Shown here: piece by piece, positions 20,663 through 30,481 of the stretch | Numbering within the stretch: the first letter of the stretch is position 1 | How the letters are laid out: each line of letters opens with the position of its first letter | Assembly: GCA_977006965.1 (NCBI GenBank) | Contig: OZ345369.1 | Location: 1,922,001-1,986,000 of the forward strand | DNA: 64,000 nt | Source of the DNA: Phymatolithon calcareum | Taxonomy: Eukaryota; Rhodophyta; Florideophyceae; Hapalidiales | Direction: 5' to 3' | The notes under the pieces: generated by a model | Database searches by the model: none | The model's input: the letters and a program-made list of their open reading frames with translations, nothing else | What the model was told of the DNA's origin: nothing | Program-made: the position numbers and the translations under genes

Positions 20663-22699
20663 GTGTCTAGTTTACTGAAATTTTCTCTCAATTGAGGGAA
20701 TGAGATTCATATAATTTGTGCAAACGAAATCTCTACAATATCGGGCTCTCCGACAGCGTTAAGCTCATGGATAACAACAACGTGCTTGGTGAAACAGTCT
20801 CAACCCAGTGAAGTGCGACAGAGGCATGTCGCCCCACCATAAAGCTTACTACATGATGAACATATGGCGGTCGATTTCCTCACTTTGCAAACTTTGCGCT
20901 TTATTTGTACGGCAAATGAAGCTGCCGTCCCATTCGAAGTCTTCATTTTCTTCTCGGTGGGAGTGAAGTGGGTTCCGGCACTGCTCTCCAATGTAAATGT
21001 ACTATCTGAATTGACTGAATGTCGACGGGTAGTGCTAGAGTTACATGAGTTATCGATGAGTTTCTTGGTTAGCACTTCATATCGTCTTAGCTGTGCCATT
21101 TGCAGCTGACACTCTGGATGGGCACCAGAGACTAGAAACGAGGTATCTCCCAAGCAAGTTACTGGAACAAAAGTATTCACACGACGTTGCCGACGTTCAT
21201 CTTCATATGTAAACTCTTTTAGCGGCATCGATTGAGCGTGTCGATTTGAGCACACCCACCAATTCGCGTTCAGCCACTCTATCGTCTCTTCGTTTGCACG
21301 CCGACTCTCTTTCTGACAACCTCGGGCTTCTTTGGAGAGATGAATATTTCCTGTATAGTCTTCCAGTTGGATCCCTTCGAACTGCAGAAGAAATCTACCA
21401 TCAGTTCGTAGTGTTGTCGAGGCCAAGTTTTCTGGATAACGCAAGAGAATCACAGCATACAACCATGGCCAGGACTAAGCCTGACGAAAACAATCAGTTG
21501 CCGACTGAAGGCAAACCATCACGCGGAGAAGGATGCCCTGAAGCTGTGGTGTAGCGCAGAAAAAACGGCCTCTACGGGTGCAAGCAACCGTGCCACGAGT
21601 GCAGACAGTGATTATTTCTTGGCCGTACCGCCGTATAAGACGGCCGATCAGGGACATGGGCCGGACTGGAGCCACATCACAGGTGTATGTCGAATATTTG
21701 AATCTGAGGGGCGGAAAACCTAGCACGAGAAGGTGCGTCTTTAAGCTGGAGCCAGCGCGCACGACTGTGCAGTTCCCCTTCGGTAGCTGCAGAGGTATTC
21801 TCACCAAAATCACCACTTAGTGCGCAAACTCTCTAGGAGTAACGCAGAATATTTCCCCCTATTGGACATAGAACTTGGCGCTCGAACCTTTGTATGCCAG
21901 GATCAAGAATACTCGGGTCAAGGTCAATAGTAATGACATCAAGCTCCTCTTGCGATGCTTGGTCCCAACAATCTTGCAGAGCGTAGTTGAGAGAGCCCCC
22001 AAGAGGGCGTTCACTGTTTCTGTGGATTCCATTGCATCTGGGTTGGTCTACTGGTTACCTCTTGGTTGCGAATGAAGCTGAAAATTTAGCGTTTTCTGAT
22101 GAAGCTTGGTGATGAGAAGTACAGTGAGCAGGACTTGGCGTTGCTACGCTTTGCCGGCGTGGGCTCGGCCCAAGCTGCCGACCAGGCTGAAGCACCATAA
22201 ACAGGATTTTAGGTCTTGACGCTAACAATGTTTAAGGTCGTAATCCTAGTCTTCTTCACTGGATGCTGAATTAGGACCCATTTTATGCACAGTGTAGTGC
22301 TTGCGCGACCACCGATTTTCTCACCAATTACGTCCTGAGCCGTGTCAATCAGCTTTCTTGACTTGGCAACGGCTGCCTATAGTTCACAACGTTCTTCTCG
22401 ACTAATCACCGCCGTTTCCTCTGCATGTATGGATGCACCGACCCGTGGGCGGGGGTATTTTTCTTGCGGCACAGCAAGTCTGATTTTTGAGAGAAGACAG
22501 CACATTTTCGTTCCTAGCTAAGACCATTGTGTTTATAAAGTAGTAGTTGCGATACTCCTGGCGCAGAACAAAAGCCCGCCTTTCCGACTCTGGCGTGAAC
22601 GAGCTGTTTCGCCTTCGTTTTATAGATTTTTTCGAGCTTTTCAATCGCCCCTCAATTGAGGGAAATATCCTCAACTGAGATGGTCAGTAAACTAGAGAC
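20663..22699. mobile_element. 2.04-kb DNA transposon with terminal inverted repeats
   Basis: The left end reads GTGTCTAGTTTACTG from 20663; the right end, reversed, reads GTCTCTAGTTTACTG from 22699, 14 of 15 identical. Both ends are followed by a CTCAATTGAGGG motif (20688-20699 and about 22651-22662). The element is flanked on both sides by TA within CTAG, and the homologous locus at 37371-37374 has a single CTAG, so the duplicated target is TA or CTAG. Two minus-strand frames lie inside: 22674-22402 (90 residues, basic) and 21462-20800 (220 residues, ending in a Cys-rich tail with Cys-x2-Cys and Cys-x-Cys). They are placed like the start and end of a decayed transposase gene, but I cannot name the superfamily. 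Confidence 0.72.
20800..21462 (-). pseudogene. Decayed ORF within the DNA transposon, possible transposase remnant
   Basis: A 220-residue frame with mixed composition and a C-terminus rich in Cys and basic residues (Cys-Lys-Val-Arg-Lys...Cys-Ser-Ser-Cys...Cys-Leu-Cys). It sits at the 3' side of the element on the minus strand. I find no catalytic DDE/D arrangement and no family match; the assignment rests on position inside the element. Confidence 0.3.
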
Positions 22700-23031
22700 T
22701 AGGTGAGGAGTTCGGAGCTTTAAATAAATCCTTACATATACCGTATAAAATATACGAATCCAAGCAACGCTACTTGAGCCAAACTGATTGTTCCGATAAC
22801 ATCCGTGTCTCAACCTGGGGCCTGGATGAGTCAACCAGGCCCGCTGGGGAAGCCCAATGCAAAGCGATGATATTGGTTTTCTGCATTGACGCAATAAGAG
22901 TGTACGAATACTTTAGAAGTCAGAAATGTTACCCCAAGGAGCCGCTGCCACCTAAGGAATACAAACCTGAGACACCGCAACGTTAGAGGTCTTAACTTCA
23001 GTCACAGTGACAGCTAAGTCAAACCTACGCT

Positions 23032-26000
23032 ATGTCCAATTGCTGCTGCTGTTCGAATATTCCTTCGCGCGCCGACAGCCCGGGAATAATATACTCCGTC
23101 TACGCCCTCGCATTCTTCCCCCTTGCTTTAATTTCTGTCTTGGACTTCATATCTATCAAGTGGAGACCGATTCGAGACACCAGGCGCAATGGACAGGCAC
23201 AGTTGTTGGTCTCCCTCCCTTCTCTCGGGTATGTCCTCTACTATGTTGCTCTCCAAATCAAGAGCGATGACCACAAGGAAGCAGCGTCGGCTCTCACCGT
23301 AGCACTTTTCAACATCTACCATGTTCTGCGAACCATTTGGGGTCTCATTCAGCTTTACGAGTTCAGGAACTGGAATATTTGCGCTCTAAAGTGTCTCCTC
23401 AGAATGGGCTATTCTGCTCCTACTTATGGCTATTCCGAAGATATAAAGGACATGGTTTCAAGAGTTGCGGCCTGTTTCACTTTCCGGAAGCGCACAGTGC
23501 GAACATCTTCTTCATCTAGCGAATCTGATTCGCAAATTGACGAGACCAATTCCGGTCCATCCGGTCTTTGCACAAGCTTGCTCAAAAAATGCAACATGTT
23601 CTACAATTGGACAATGGGTAACATGGAATTGGACGAAGATCGAATCGATGCATCTAACATGACTTTGGAAAATATCAAGAACACAGTGGACTACCACATG
23701 ATTGTCAACAGCTCAATAATTGACAATGAATTCTTCAATGCCGTTCTTCCCGTACGACCCGTAGTTCTCACTCGAACCTATTGCCGTGAGCCAGAAAGAC
23801 ACAATGCTACGGCACGCTTCGTGTCGTCAATTCTAAAATCAAGAAAGCCAGAAGATTGCTCTGTTCGCTGGCTTGTGTCATTCTTAGCAAAATTTGGGTA
23901 TAAATGGCTAGTGAACACCAAGCGGTTAGCAGCTCGTGACACAGAGTCGAGAACGAATTTGCAAAAAATGAAACGATATGCAGCGCAAAACCTCGCTGTT
24001 TTGGCATCTTTGCATACGACGCAAGGTATGCTGGGAAAAAGAGGGTCCACTCGCAGGATCACAACTCTCTTTCCGCCGCTTCACAAGTATTGCTTGGATC
24101 CGACAAGATGCCGCTCTTCACTTTTTGTGGCAACGGACGAATGCTTGCTCCCTTTCAAAGGGACACATGCATCCAAAGGCCTGAGTTTTGATTTTGAGGA
24201 CCACGAAGCAACAATCAGAGATGCCGCACGAGATGATTGGCACAAAAACTCCCTAAACAAACTCGATGATAAGGAGCGCGACGCCGTTAGAAATATCACT
24301 TCTGTGCAGCTTGCCTGCTTCTCAACGCTCATGGCCGAAACCCGAAAACTCCCAAAAAATGAAGAGCAGGCTCCTGTACTTGTCGGAAGAGATGAAACCA
24401 GAGCAACTAGGGAAGACCCCAGGATTGATACTTTTATGTACCAGCTTGGATACGGCGCTGGGAAGGAGTACAACGATTTTTTTGAAGAACTGCCCATTGA
24501 GAAAGAATTCTTGGAATCTTTTCTTTGGAACAATGACCCTAACCGCCTGCTGTTCCAGACAAGCGCCCATGCCGACAACACTCTTGCATTGGAATCTGGG
24601 GATAAAGTTGATCGATATCTGAATGAACACGAAGATTCTTCTCAGTTTGCACATTCTGAATTCCAGATGCAGTTCGACCTTGAAATAGGGCGACTTCGAA
24701 GTGAAATATCGCAATCGTCCGAAAATATGTCTTTGTTCGGTGGCGATACCTGCCGCTTTATCGGATGTATTGCCGAGACCGTGCGAAGCCGTTTAGCAAC
24801 TTGGACAGGACAAAATAATCATTCGCCCGAGGGTTGGAGAGCAAATTTCGCGCCAGTTGGCACCAGATTTAAGTGCAGCAAACAACTTGGTGCGCTATTC
24901 GCCGAAATGAAAACTCTCAACGGTGCACAAGATCCAAAAAAGTTCCGATGCTTTTCAATGAGGCTTGTTTGGGAAGTTCAGTCATATTTGCAATGGAAGC
25001 TGGAAAAACACGCTGCTCGTGAAGGCGAGGATATCCGAAACTCTCCATTACTGATCATGCTGTTCATTCTCGGTTTCCCAGCCATTAAACTGGAAAAAAG
25101 TCCCGATGAGGAGCATTGCACTATGGGAATCAATCGAGACTCCTATATACCCCTTCAGGAGAGGTACAGGGTGAGTCCAGCTGGGGGACCTCAGACACAC
25201 AAGATTTTACTTAAGTTTGAAGACGAATCAAGGAAAATTGTTGTCGAATTACAAACAGAAGGACAACATGAAGAACAATATTTCAACTGGCAAGATTGGA
25301 AAGATGCGTTTATGGGTAGGATGTGTGCGAGGAAACACTGGCAACGGACTCGGCTCTCCTCCAGACATGAAAATCTTCGCGAAGAAGCGAGACATTCGAG
25401 GATCTCAGATCCCGTCAAGTGTGTGACTTCAACCGCGCTAGGGAAGTATTACGAATTAACGTATTGGTCTGGATGGCCTCCATATATGCCCCAGATGGCA
25501 CAATTCGAGCTGAAAAATTTGTGCAGGTATTTTAATAACCGGGATGTATCAAGCCCAAAGTACGGTGAATGTGGACCCCATCGATACATTCAGTTTATCG
25601 AATTTTTGAATACAGCGTTGGATATTGTTTTTGAACAAGAGGTCAACGAAAATCTATACGATGAAGGACTTCGCGCTCTAGACGAAGGCCGTGAGGAGGA
25701 AGCCCTGAGAAAATTCGTCGCATGTTTTGCAAAATCTGGGCACATACTTGCACTGAAGCATGCAGTTGGTCTTGTTCTCAAGAAAGATCCTGTGTCAGAG
25801 ACGCAACTCTTTTCCTTGAGAGCCAAAATGAGTGACTTGTTCCGGGTCCTGACAAGCCGAAGAGACACCGTGGTGACCAACAACGGCCTCAACGAAATTG
25901 CCGAGAGTTTTGGGCGAATTTACGAGTCAACGGGGGACGGTGCTATTGCCGTACAAAGGGCATTGGCTCTTTTCCACAAAAATGGAATGGACGGTCCTGT

Positions 26001-27051
26001 TTGCGAAACAGCGATTGAAGCTTTAGAATCGTTTCTCATTTCTGAGCCGGGTAATGACTGGGCTATCACATTCTATCTCGCACTAGCGTACCAAAGCATT
26101 TTCCATCATGACCGAGATCCCTCCAAGCGAGAAATCGGAGCCCAATACATGCTGAAAGTCGGAACACATCAAAAGGCTGCCGGTCAATCTTTTGCAATCA
26201 ACGTCGGGTACTTGCTAGAGAAGGGATTTTTTGTTGGTCGCGATGAAGAACGCATAAAGGATCTGCTAAAGATTTTCTTTGAACTGGATTTTTGGGGGGG
26301 AGAAGAAGAACGACGTGCAATCTTTCAAAGGCTTTTCGTGAAAGGACCCGATGCGGATCCTGATTTTGGTATAGGAGAACGTCCAAAATACGCCATTGAA
26401 GTATATAAGAAAATAGCAGAGGAGGAGACCGAGACGGACAATCCTATTGTCAGCCATGCATTGAATCGCCTTGGACTAATATATCACAGAGGGGCTCCAG
26501 GAGTCCCAGAGAACGAGTCAGAGGCCAAACATTGGTATTCAAAGGCGATTAATCTGAGGAATATAGACGCGCTTTGCAATCGGACTGTCTTGAACTTCGG
26601 ACAGATCGGAGATGGCCTTGATCTGTTCGAATTGGAAAGTGAGTTTGAACATAGAAGCAGTAGTGGATTGAACAATCTCGCTGTTGTTTACGAACTCGGA
26701 AGAGGTGTTAATCAAGCTGCGATGAAGGCCGAGAGGCTCTACAATGAGGCCATCAACATAGACGCCAACCCTATTGCCATGTACAATCTCGCAGTTCTAT
26801 ACAAGTGGGGGGACCCACAAGTGACAACTGCAGAGAATCGCTCCGAGGCGGAACGCATAATTTCGCAGCTTATCAGTTGCGAAATTGATCTTTCGCGTTT
26901 ATGCCTTCTAAAAGACCAGCTGGAGAAATTTTCAATATTGAGTAGAAACGAAGGGGAAAGCACACACTCACTTCGTTCGCCGCCTGTCAGACTTGAGGAA
27001 ATAGGCAATTGTCTGACTTACGTGAAGGTGCTTAAGGTTGCTGACCAGTAG
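23032..27051 (+). CDS. Large membrane-anchored Sel1-like repeat protein
   Basis: A 1339-residue single-exon protein. The N-terminus begins Met-Ser-Asn-Cys-Cys-Cys-Cys-Ser, a Cys cluster that could be palmitoylated, followed by three hydrophobic segments at about 18-42, 56-76 and 84-110. A Ser-rich acidic stretch lies at about 163-178. Residues about 180-1130 form a long region I do not recognise. The C-terminal part (about 1140-1275) contains Sel1-like/TPR-like units: Ala-Leu-Asn-Arg-Leu-Gly-Leu-Ile-Tyr...Ala-x-x-Trp-Tyr-x-Lys-Ala, Leu-Asn-Asn-Leu-Ala-Val-Val-Tyr-Glu-x-Gly...Ala-Glu-x-Leu-Tyr-x-Glu-Ala, and Met-Tyr-Asn-Leu-Ala-Val-Leu-Tyr. Sel1 repeats are protein-binding solenoids used in ER-associated degradation adaptors and signalling scaffolds. 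A membrane-bound scaffold is inferred; the exact role is unknown. It starts about 330 bp beyond the DNA transposon. Confidence 0.75.
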   Translation: MSNCCCCSNIPSRADSPGIIYSVYALAFFPLALISVLDFISIKWRPIRDTRRNGQAQLLVSLPSLGYVLYYVALQIKSDDHKEAASALTVALFNIYHVLRTIWGLIQLYEFRNWNICALKCLLRMGYSAPTYGYSEDIKDMVSRVAACFTFRKRTVRTSSSSSESDSQIDETNSGPSGLCTSLLKKCNMFYNWTMGNMELDEDRIDASNMTLENIKNTVDYHMIVNSSIIDNEFFNAVLPVRPVVLTRTYCREPERHNATARFVSSILKSRKPEDCSVRWLVSFLAKFGYKWLVNTKRLAARDTESRTNLQKMKRYAAQNLAVLASLHTTQGMLGKRGSTRRITTLFPPLHKYCLDPTRCRSSLFVATDECLLPFKGTHASKGLSFDFEDHEATIRDAARDDWHKNSLNKLDDKERDAVRNITSVQLACFSTLMAETRKLPKNEEQAPVLVGRDETRATREDPRIDTFMYQLGYGAGKEYNDFFEELPIEKEFLESFLWNNDPNRLLFQTSAHADNTLALESGDKVDRYLNEHEDSSQFAHSEFQMQFDLEIGRLRSEISQSSENMSLFGGDTCRFIGCIAETVRSRLATWTGQNNHSPEGWRANFAPVGTRFKCSKQLGALFAEMKTLNGAQDPKKFRCFSMRLVWEVQSYLQWKLEKHAAREGEDIRNSPLLIMLFILGFPAIKLEKSPDEEHCTMGINRDSYIPLQERYRVSPAGGPQTHKILLKFEDESRKIVVELQTEGQHEEQYFNWQDWKDAFMGRMCARKHWQRTRLSSRHENLREEARHSRISDPVKCVTSTALGKYYELTYWSGWPPYMPQMAQFELKNLCRYFNNRDVSSPKYGECGPHRYIQFIEFLNTALDIVFEQEVNENLYDEGLRALDEGREEEALRKFVACFAKSGHILALKHAVGLVLKKDPVSETQLFSLRAKMSDLFRVLTSRRDTVVTNNGLNEIAESFGRIYESTGDGAIAVQRALALFHKNGMDGPVCETAIEALESFLISEPGNDWAITFYLALAYQSIFHHDRDPSKREIGAQYMLKVGTHQKAAGQSFAINVGYLLEKGFFVGRDEERIKDLLKIFFELDFWGGEEERRAIFQRLFVKGPDADPDFGIGERPKYAIEVYKKIAEEETETDNPIVSHALNRLGLIYHRGAPGVPENESEAKHWYSKAINLRNIDALCNRTVLNFGQIGDGLDLFELESEFEHRSSSGLNNLAVVYELGRGVNQAAMKAERLYNEAINIDANPIAMYNLAVLYKWGDPQVTTAENRSEAERIISQLISCEIDLSRLCLLKDQLEKFSILSRNEGESTHSLRSPPVRLEEIGNCLTYVKVLKVADQ

Positions 27052-28902
27052 CGTAGTTCTAATATTTGCGCACATAGAAGAATATTTCTACCTTATTTAG
27101 GACCAAAACTTTGTCTCTGAAAACAGAGCCTCTACAAAACTCGATTTAAAAAACCTTGCACTACGAGGCTTAACTTATACGTTGTAGTTGGCATTTTAAA
27201 ATGGTAAGCATATCCAGGTGTTGTTACCTCTTCGATCTGGTTGCCGGTCTGTGCACCATCACACGTCAAAAAAGAGCGCGCTCAGATGATCCATTTAAGT
27301 CGATCCCGAACCTCGATCTTGTGAGTTATGAAATCGAAGGGACTGTGTATGTTCTATGTTCTAGGTAGTACAGCCAAAGATGGCACAGACTGCAAAGCCA
27401 TTCGGTCATATTCAACTGTAGTTTTCCTCGGTCCGCGTTTCGCACGTCTCGCAGAAGCACCACAATAAATCGAAGAATCTGCTAGCACCGTCGGCTGGAA
27501 TCGAAATTTGCACCAGCACCGTCAGAAACTGTGCGGTGATTTGAAACTAACCATCAGATGCTTGAGGTTGCGCCTTATGCACTGGGAGCTTTGCAAGATG
27601 TGCGGACAATGTCCTGGGGAATAGAAACGTGTGAAAGGATATTTCAGACATTGCGTCAGAAACGCCCTCCATATCCACGGGGAGCAGCGCTGGCTTCAAG
27701 TATGGACCTCGACTTTTTTCAGATGGCTTGGCGAGACGGTCTGTGGACAGTTTATCGCGTCTATCGGGACGAAATGGAAGCGATGCAGAGCGAGGCTAGG
27801 TTGATCTTGCTCTACTTTTGCGATCTGAGCGAAGGAGAGGCGGTGCCAAGAATTGATATCAACTAGTGCAAAACTTTCCGTCTTTAATATTTCGCTGTGC
27901 GAACGACTCTTTGGTGAATTGGATAAAGTAAAAGAAAGCAATGTCTTCCATACGCTGCTAGCTTATGGTGATGCGTCTCTAGCATATTAGGGGAAAAGGC
28001 AAAATGAATGAATGTGCATGAATGCATCGGCTCCTAACCTAATTGTGGCCTATACAGCTTAACTCAACGCATCGTCCTGAGAACAAGGTGAACCAAATAG
28101 CTGAAATTAAGAGTAATAAACAAGTCTGTGCACAAGGGGTCGTTTGTTTTCAGCCTTACTGTACTATTTATTTCTGCTATTTGGTTTGATTATCTAAAAG
28201 TGTGTCATTCTCTCGGGCCTGGGGGCCACGCCTCAGGGTTTTCTATCCGCGTATCTCTCGTGCTGATGGTCTTCAAATGAACGCATGATTTTCGACAGCA
28301 CGATCTCTTCAAAGATCTCTTCGGGGATTGCATGCCTCACAGCTTTTTGTCGCCCTCACTTCTCGGTAAAGCTTATGCGCCGGGGGCTCATAAATGCATG
28401 CGTCGTTGAAGTGAAAGTGAAGAATTCAATCGCTTCGTATGTACTGTACGTCGAAGGAGTTTGATCTACTTCCTGTGGCCAAGAGTGCAGAAGGTATGAT
28501 ATATCTGCGCAGCGACCAAGAAAAACAGAACTTGAACGAAGAACACGTATGCAATGGAACAGTATGATCATGCATATCATAAAGCATCCCACGAGATATG
28601 GGATTGAGATCTACGACACTTCAATTTTTTGAATAAAAAATCGCCCATATGCGTACAATTCATGACCACAGCTTCAAATGCATTGGCACGCCACGCTAGA
28701 GGACCCGAGTCGCAACTCTTGTCATCGACCACCAATTAGCTAATACGGTTCATATTCCCCCTCATAAAAATATTGACAAAACATATGTTTTACATTTATC
28801 TAGATTTTTTCCGAGCCGACGCAGCATACTCGTCTCGCACTCTTTCAGCACCGAAACGCTGCGGCACAGCTGCGCCACTGCAGCTCTGCGCGCATCGTTG
28901 AC
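27052..28902. other. Intergenic spacer
   Basis: Between the Sel1-repeat gene and the cyclin-like gene, both on the plus strand. The only candidate is a 102-residue frame at 27558-27866. AT-rich tracts near 28620-28810 lie just upstream of the cyclin-like gene and probably include its promoter. No repeats stand out. Confidence 0.4.
27558..27866 (+). CDS. Small hypothetical ORF
   Basis: A 102-residue ATG-initiated frame with balanced composition (helical pattern, several Arg-x2-Glu and aromatic residues). It matches no domain I recognise, and its start context is unremarkable. It could be a small gene, an exon of an unmodelled gene, or chance. Confidence 0.2.
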   Translation: MLEVAPYALGALQDVRTMSWGIETCERIFQTLRQKRPPYPRGAALASSMDLDFFQMAWRDGLWTVYRVYRDEMEAMQSEARLILLYFCDLSEGEAVPRIDIN

Positions 28903-29961
28903 ATGGAGGAACAGGTCGTACCGGGGTTCGCCCCCGCCGCGGCCAAGTCAACCTTCATTCACTCCGCCGTGCCGTCCTTTCAACCGGACGACCTGAAAAC
29001 GCGTGACCGTGCCGTACCTGCCCTCCTCCCGCCAGCGAAGAAGGCGAAAACAGTCGCCGTAGATTCCACCGCATCACCGGCTGCAGAGTTCCCCGGAAAG
29101 GCTCGCTGGCAGACACCGCTTCGTATCGGCAAATGGGTTGAGAAATGGGAATCCGCGCGCGAACTCGGTCTTCACGTCGCAGTCCGCTCCCGTGAGCAGC
29201 GCGGCGTAGCCACCGTTGTGCGTACCGCAATTGCAGAGGTAGTAGTGGCCAGTGTGGGTGAACTACTTCCACTAGCGACCGTTCAAAAATGGCTTTGTCT
29301 TCTCTGTGAGTATCTCGAACTCAACGCCGATGAACAGGTGCTTGTCGTCTGTCTGCTGCGCAAATACATCGGGTATGGCGGCAAATTCGTCGGAGAGGGT
29401 GACTGGGCACGTCCGCAGCGTTGGGAGTGCGTTGTGGCCATCTCGTGCTACTTTGCAGTGCTTCTCACGGAGGAGTTTCCCGGACGCACTTCGATGGATT
29501 TGCGCGAATTGCTAGGCCCTAATTTCCGCTTCGGACAGGAACAGACAGCCTTCCTCAAGGCTGTCGATTGGCGTATTTCCATCTCGTCGGAACAGTTTAA
29601 GGAGACCAAGAATTGCTGCGTCAAGGTTGCTGATGAAGTGCCCGGTGAGAAGGAGCGTCTTATGTCCTGGTTCCGTATCAACGATGCAATCGCGGACAGG
29701 GAGAAGCGGGCGGCCGACGCAGCCGCCGTCGCTGCCGCCGCCGCTGCGAAGGCTGCCAAGGCGGCACTCGCGGCAAAGCCTGCGGTACCGTATTACAGTG
29801 CGCCGAACGTGAAGAAGCGTGGCTACGCCGCAATTGCTCCGGCTGACGATTCAATGGTCCCGAGAGCGTTCATACCACAGTATTCGGCACAAGTGCCGCA
29901 ACCGTTTATGGCGCCTGCAGTCATCCCGACCGTGCCTCAGTGGATGCCGCATACGTGGTAG
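28903..29961 (+). CDS. Cyclin-like protein with a single N-terminal cyclin box
   Basis: A 352-residue protein, ATG at 28903. Residues 1-70 are Pro/Ala-rich with a Pro-Ala-Lys-Lys-Ala-Lys run that could be a nuclear signal. Residues about 120-233 have a cyclin-box pattern: helix Val-Gln-Lys-Trp-Leu-Cys-Leu-Leu-Cys-Glu-Tyr-Leu-x-Leu-Asn, helix Glu-Gln-Val-Leu-Val-Val-Cys-Leu-Leu-Arg-Lys-Tyr, helix Trp-Glu-Cys-Val-Val-Ala-Ile-Ser-Cys-Tyr-Phe-Ala-Val-Leu, and the closing Glu-x-Thr-Ala-Phe-Leu-Lys-Ala-Val-Asp-Trp-Arg-Ile-Ser-Ile-Ser. This resembles PHO80/PCL- and CABLES-type cyclins more than A- or B-type. An Ala/Lys helix at about 270-296 and a Pro-rich tail follow. A partner CDK is expected; the process cannot be told. 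It is convergent with the TIR-kinase gene 520 bp away. Confidence 0.72.
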   Translation: MEEQVVPGFAPAAAKSTFIHSAVPSFQPDDLKTRDRAVPALLPPAKKAKTVAVDSTASPAAEFPGKARWQTPLRIGKWVEKWESARELGLHVAVRSREQRGVATVVRTAIAEVVVASVGELLPLATVQKWLCLLCEYLELNADEQVLVVCLLRKYIGYGGKFVGEGDWARPQRWECVVAISCYFAVLLTEEFPGRTSMDLRELLGPNFRFGQEQTAFLKAVDWRISISSEQFKETKNCCVKVADEVPGEKERLMSWFRINDAIADREKRAADAAAVAAAAAAKAAKAALAAKPAVPYYSAPNVKKRGYAAIAPADDSMVPRAFIPQYSAQVPQPFMAPAVIPTVPQWMPHTW

Positions 29962-30481
29962 AGGTAGTCATGTTCATGTCGTCAGCTGTGTTTCTGGCTG
30001 GCAGCCCACTGTGCTGTGGCCTATCAGTCATGTAAGTTCTAGCTAAGCTCGGGTCATTCGGCTGCCAAGATTTAGCAGCCCCGTGTTTTTCATCATCACT
30101 CATCAACAGTTCCTACCGGCTTCACAATTATGAACTCACGCGGGGTGAAGTTCATGAGGCCTCGTTTGCGTCACCGTTAGTAGTAAAACCTACTGTATTG
30201 GGAAAGTGTTGTCCTGCCAAACATATAAACTTCTTTTTTTCTCATCGTATTGCGGATCCTTGCTGTGCAAGAAAACTCTTCACAAGGGAAGCCATGGTTT
30301 TACTGTTACCAGCACAGAACATATCAATCACAAAATACACAATCGTCCGCACCAAATAACATCGGAAATTCCTAAAACAAGCTACGACACTATCTTCACA
30401 AGACACTCTTCGTGACCTTTGCCCTCACAAAACGGTCAAAGAAACATGACACAGGCGGAACAAAAGAGCGCAACACATTAG
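29962..30481. other. Spacer between convergent genes
   Basis: A 520-bp gap holding the 3' flanks of the cyclin-like gene and the TIR-kinase gene. No coding signal or repeat is seen. Confidence 0.5.
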
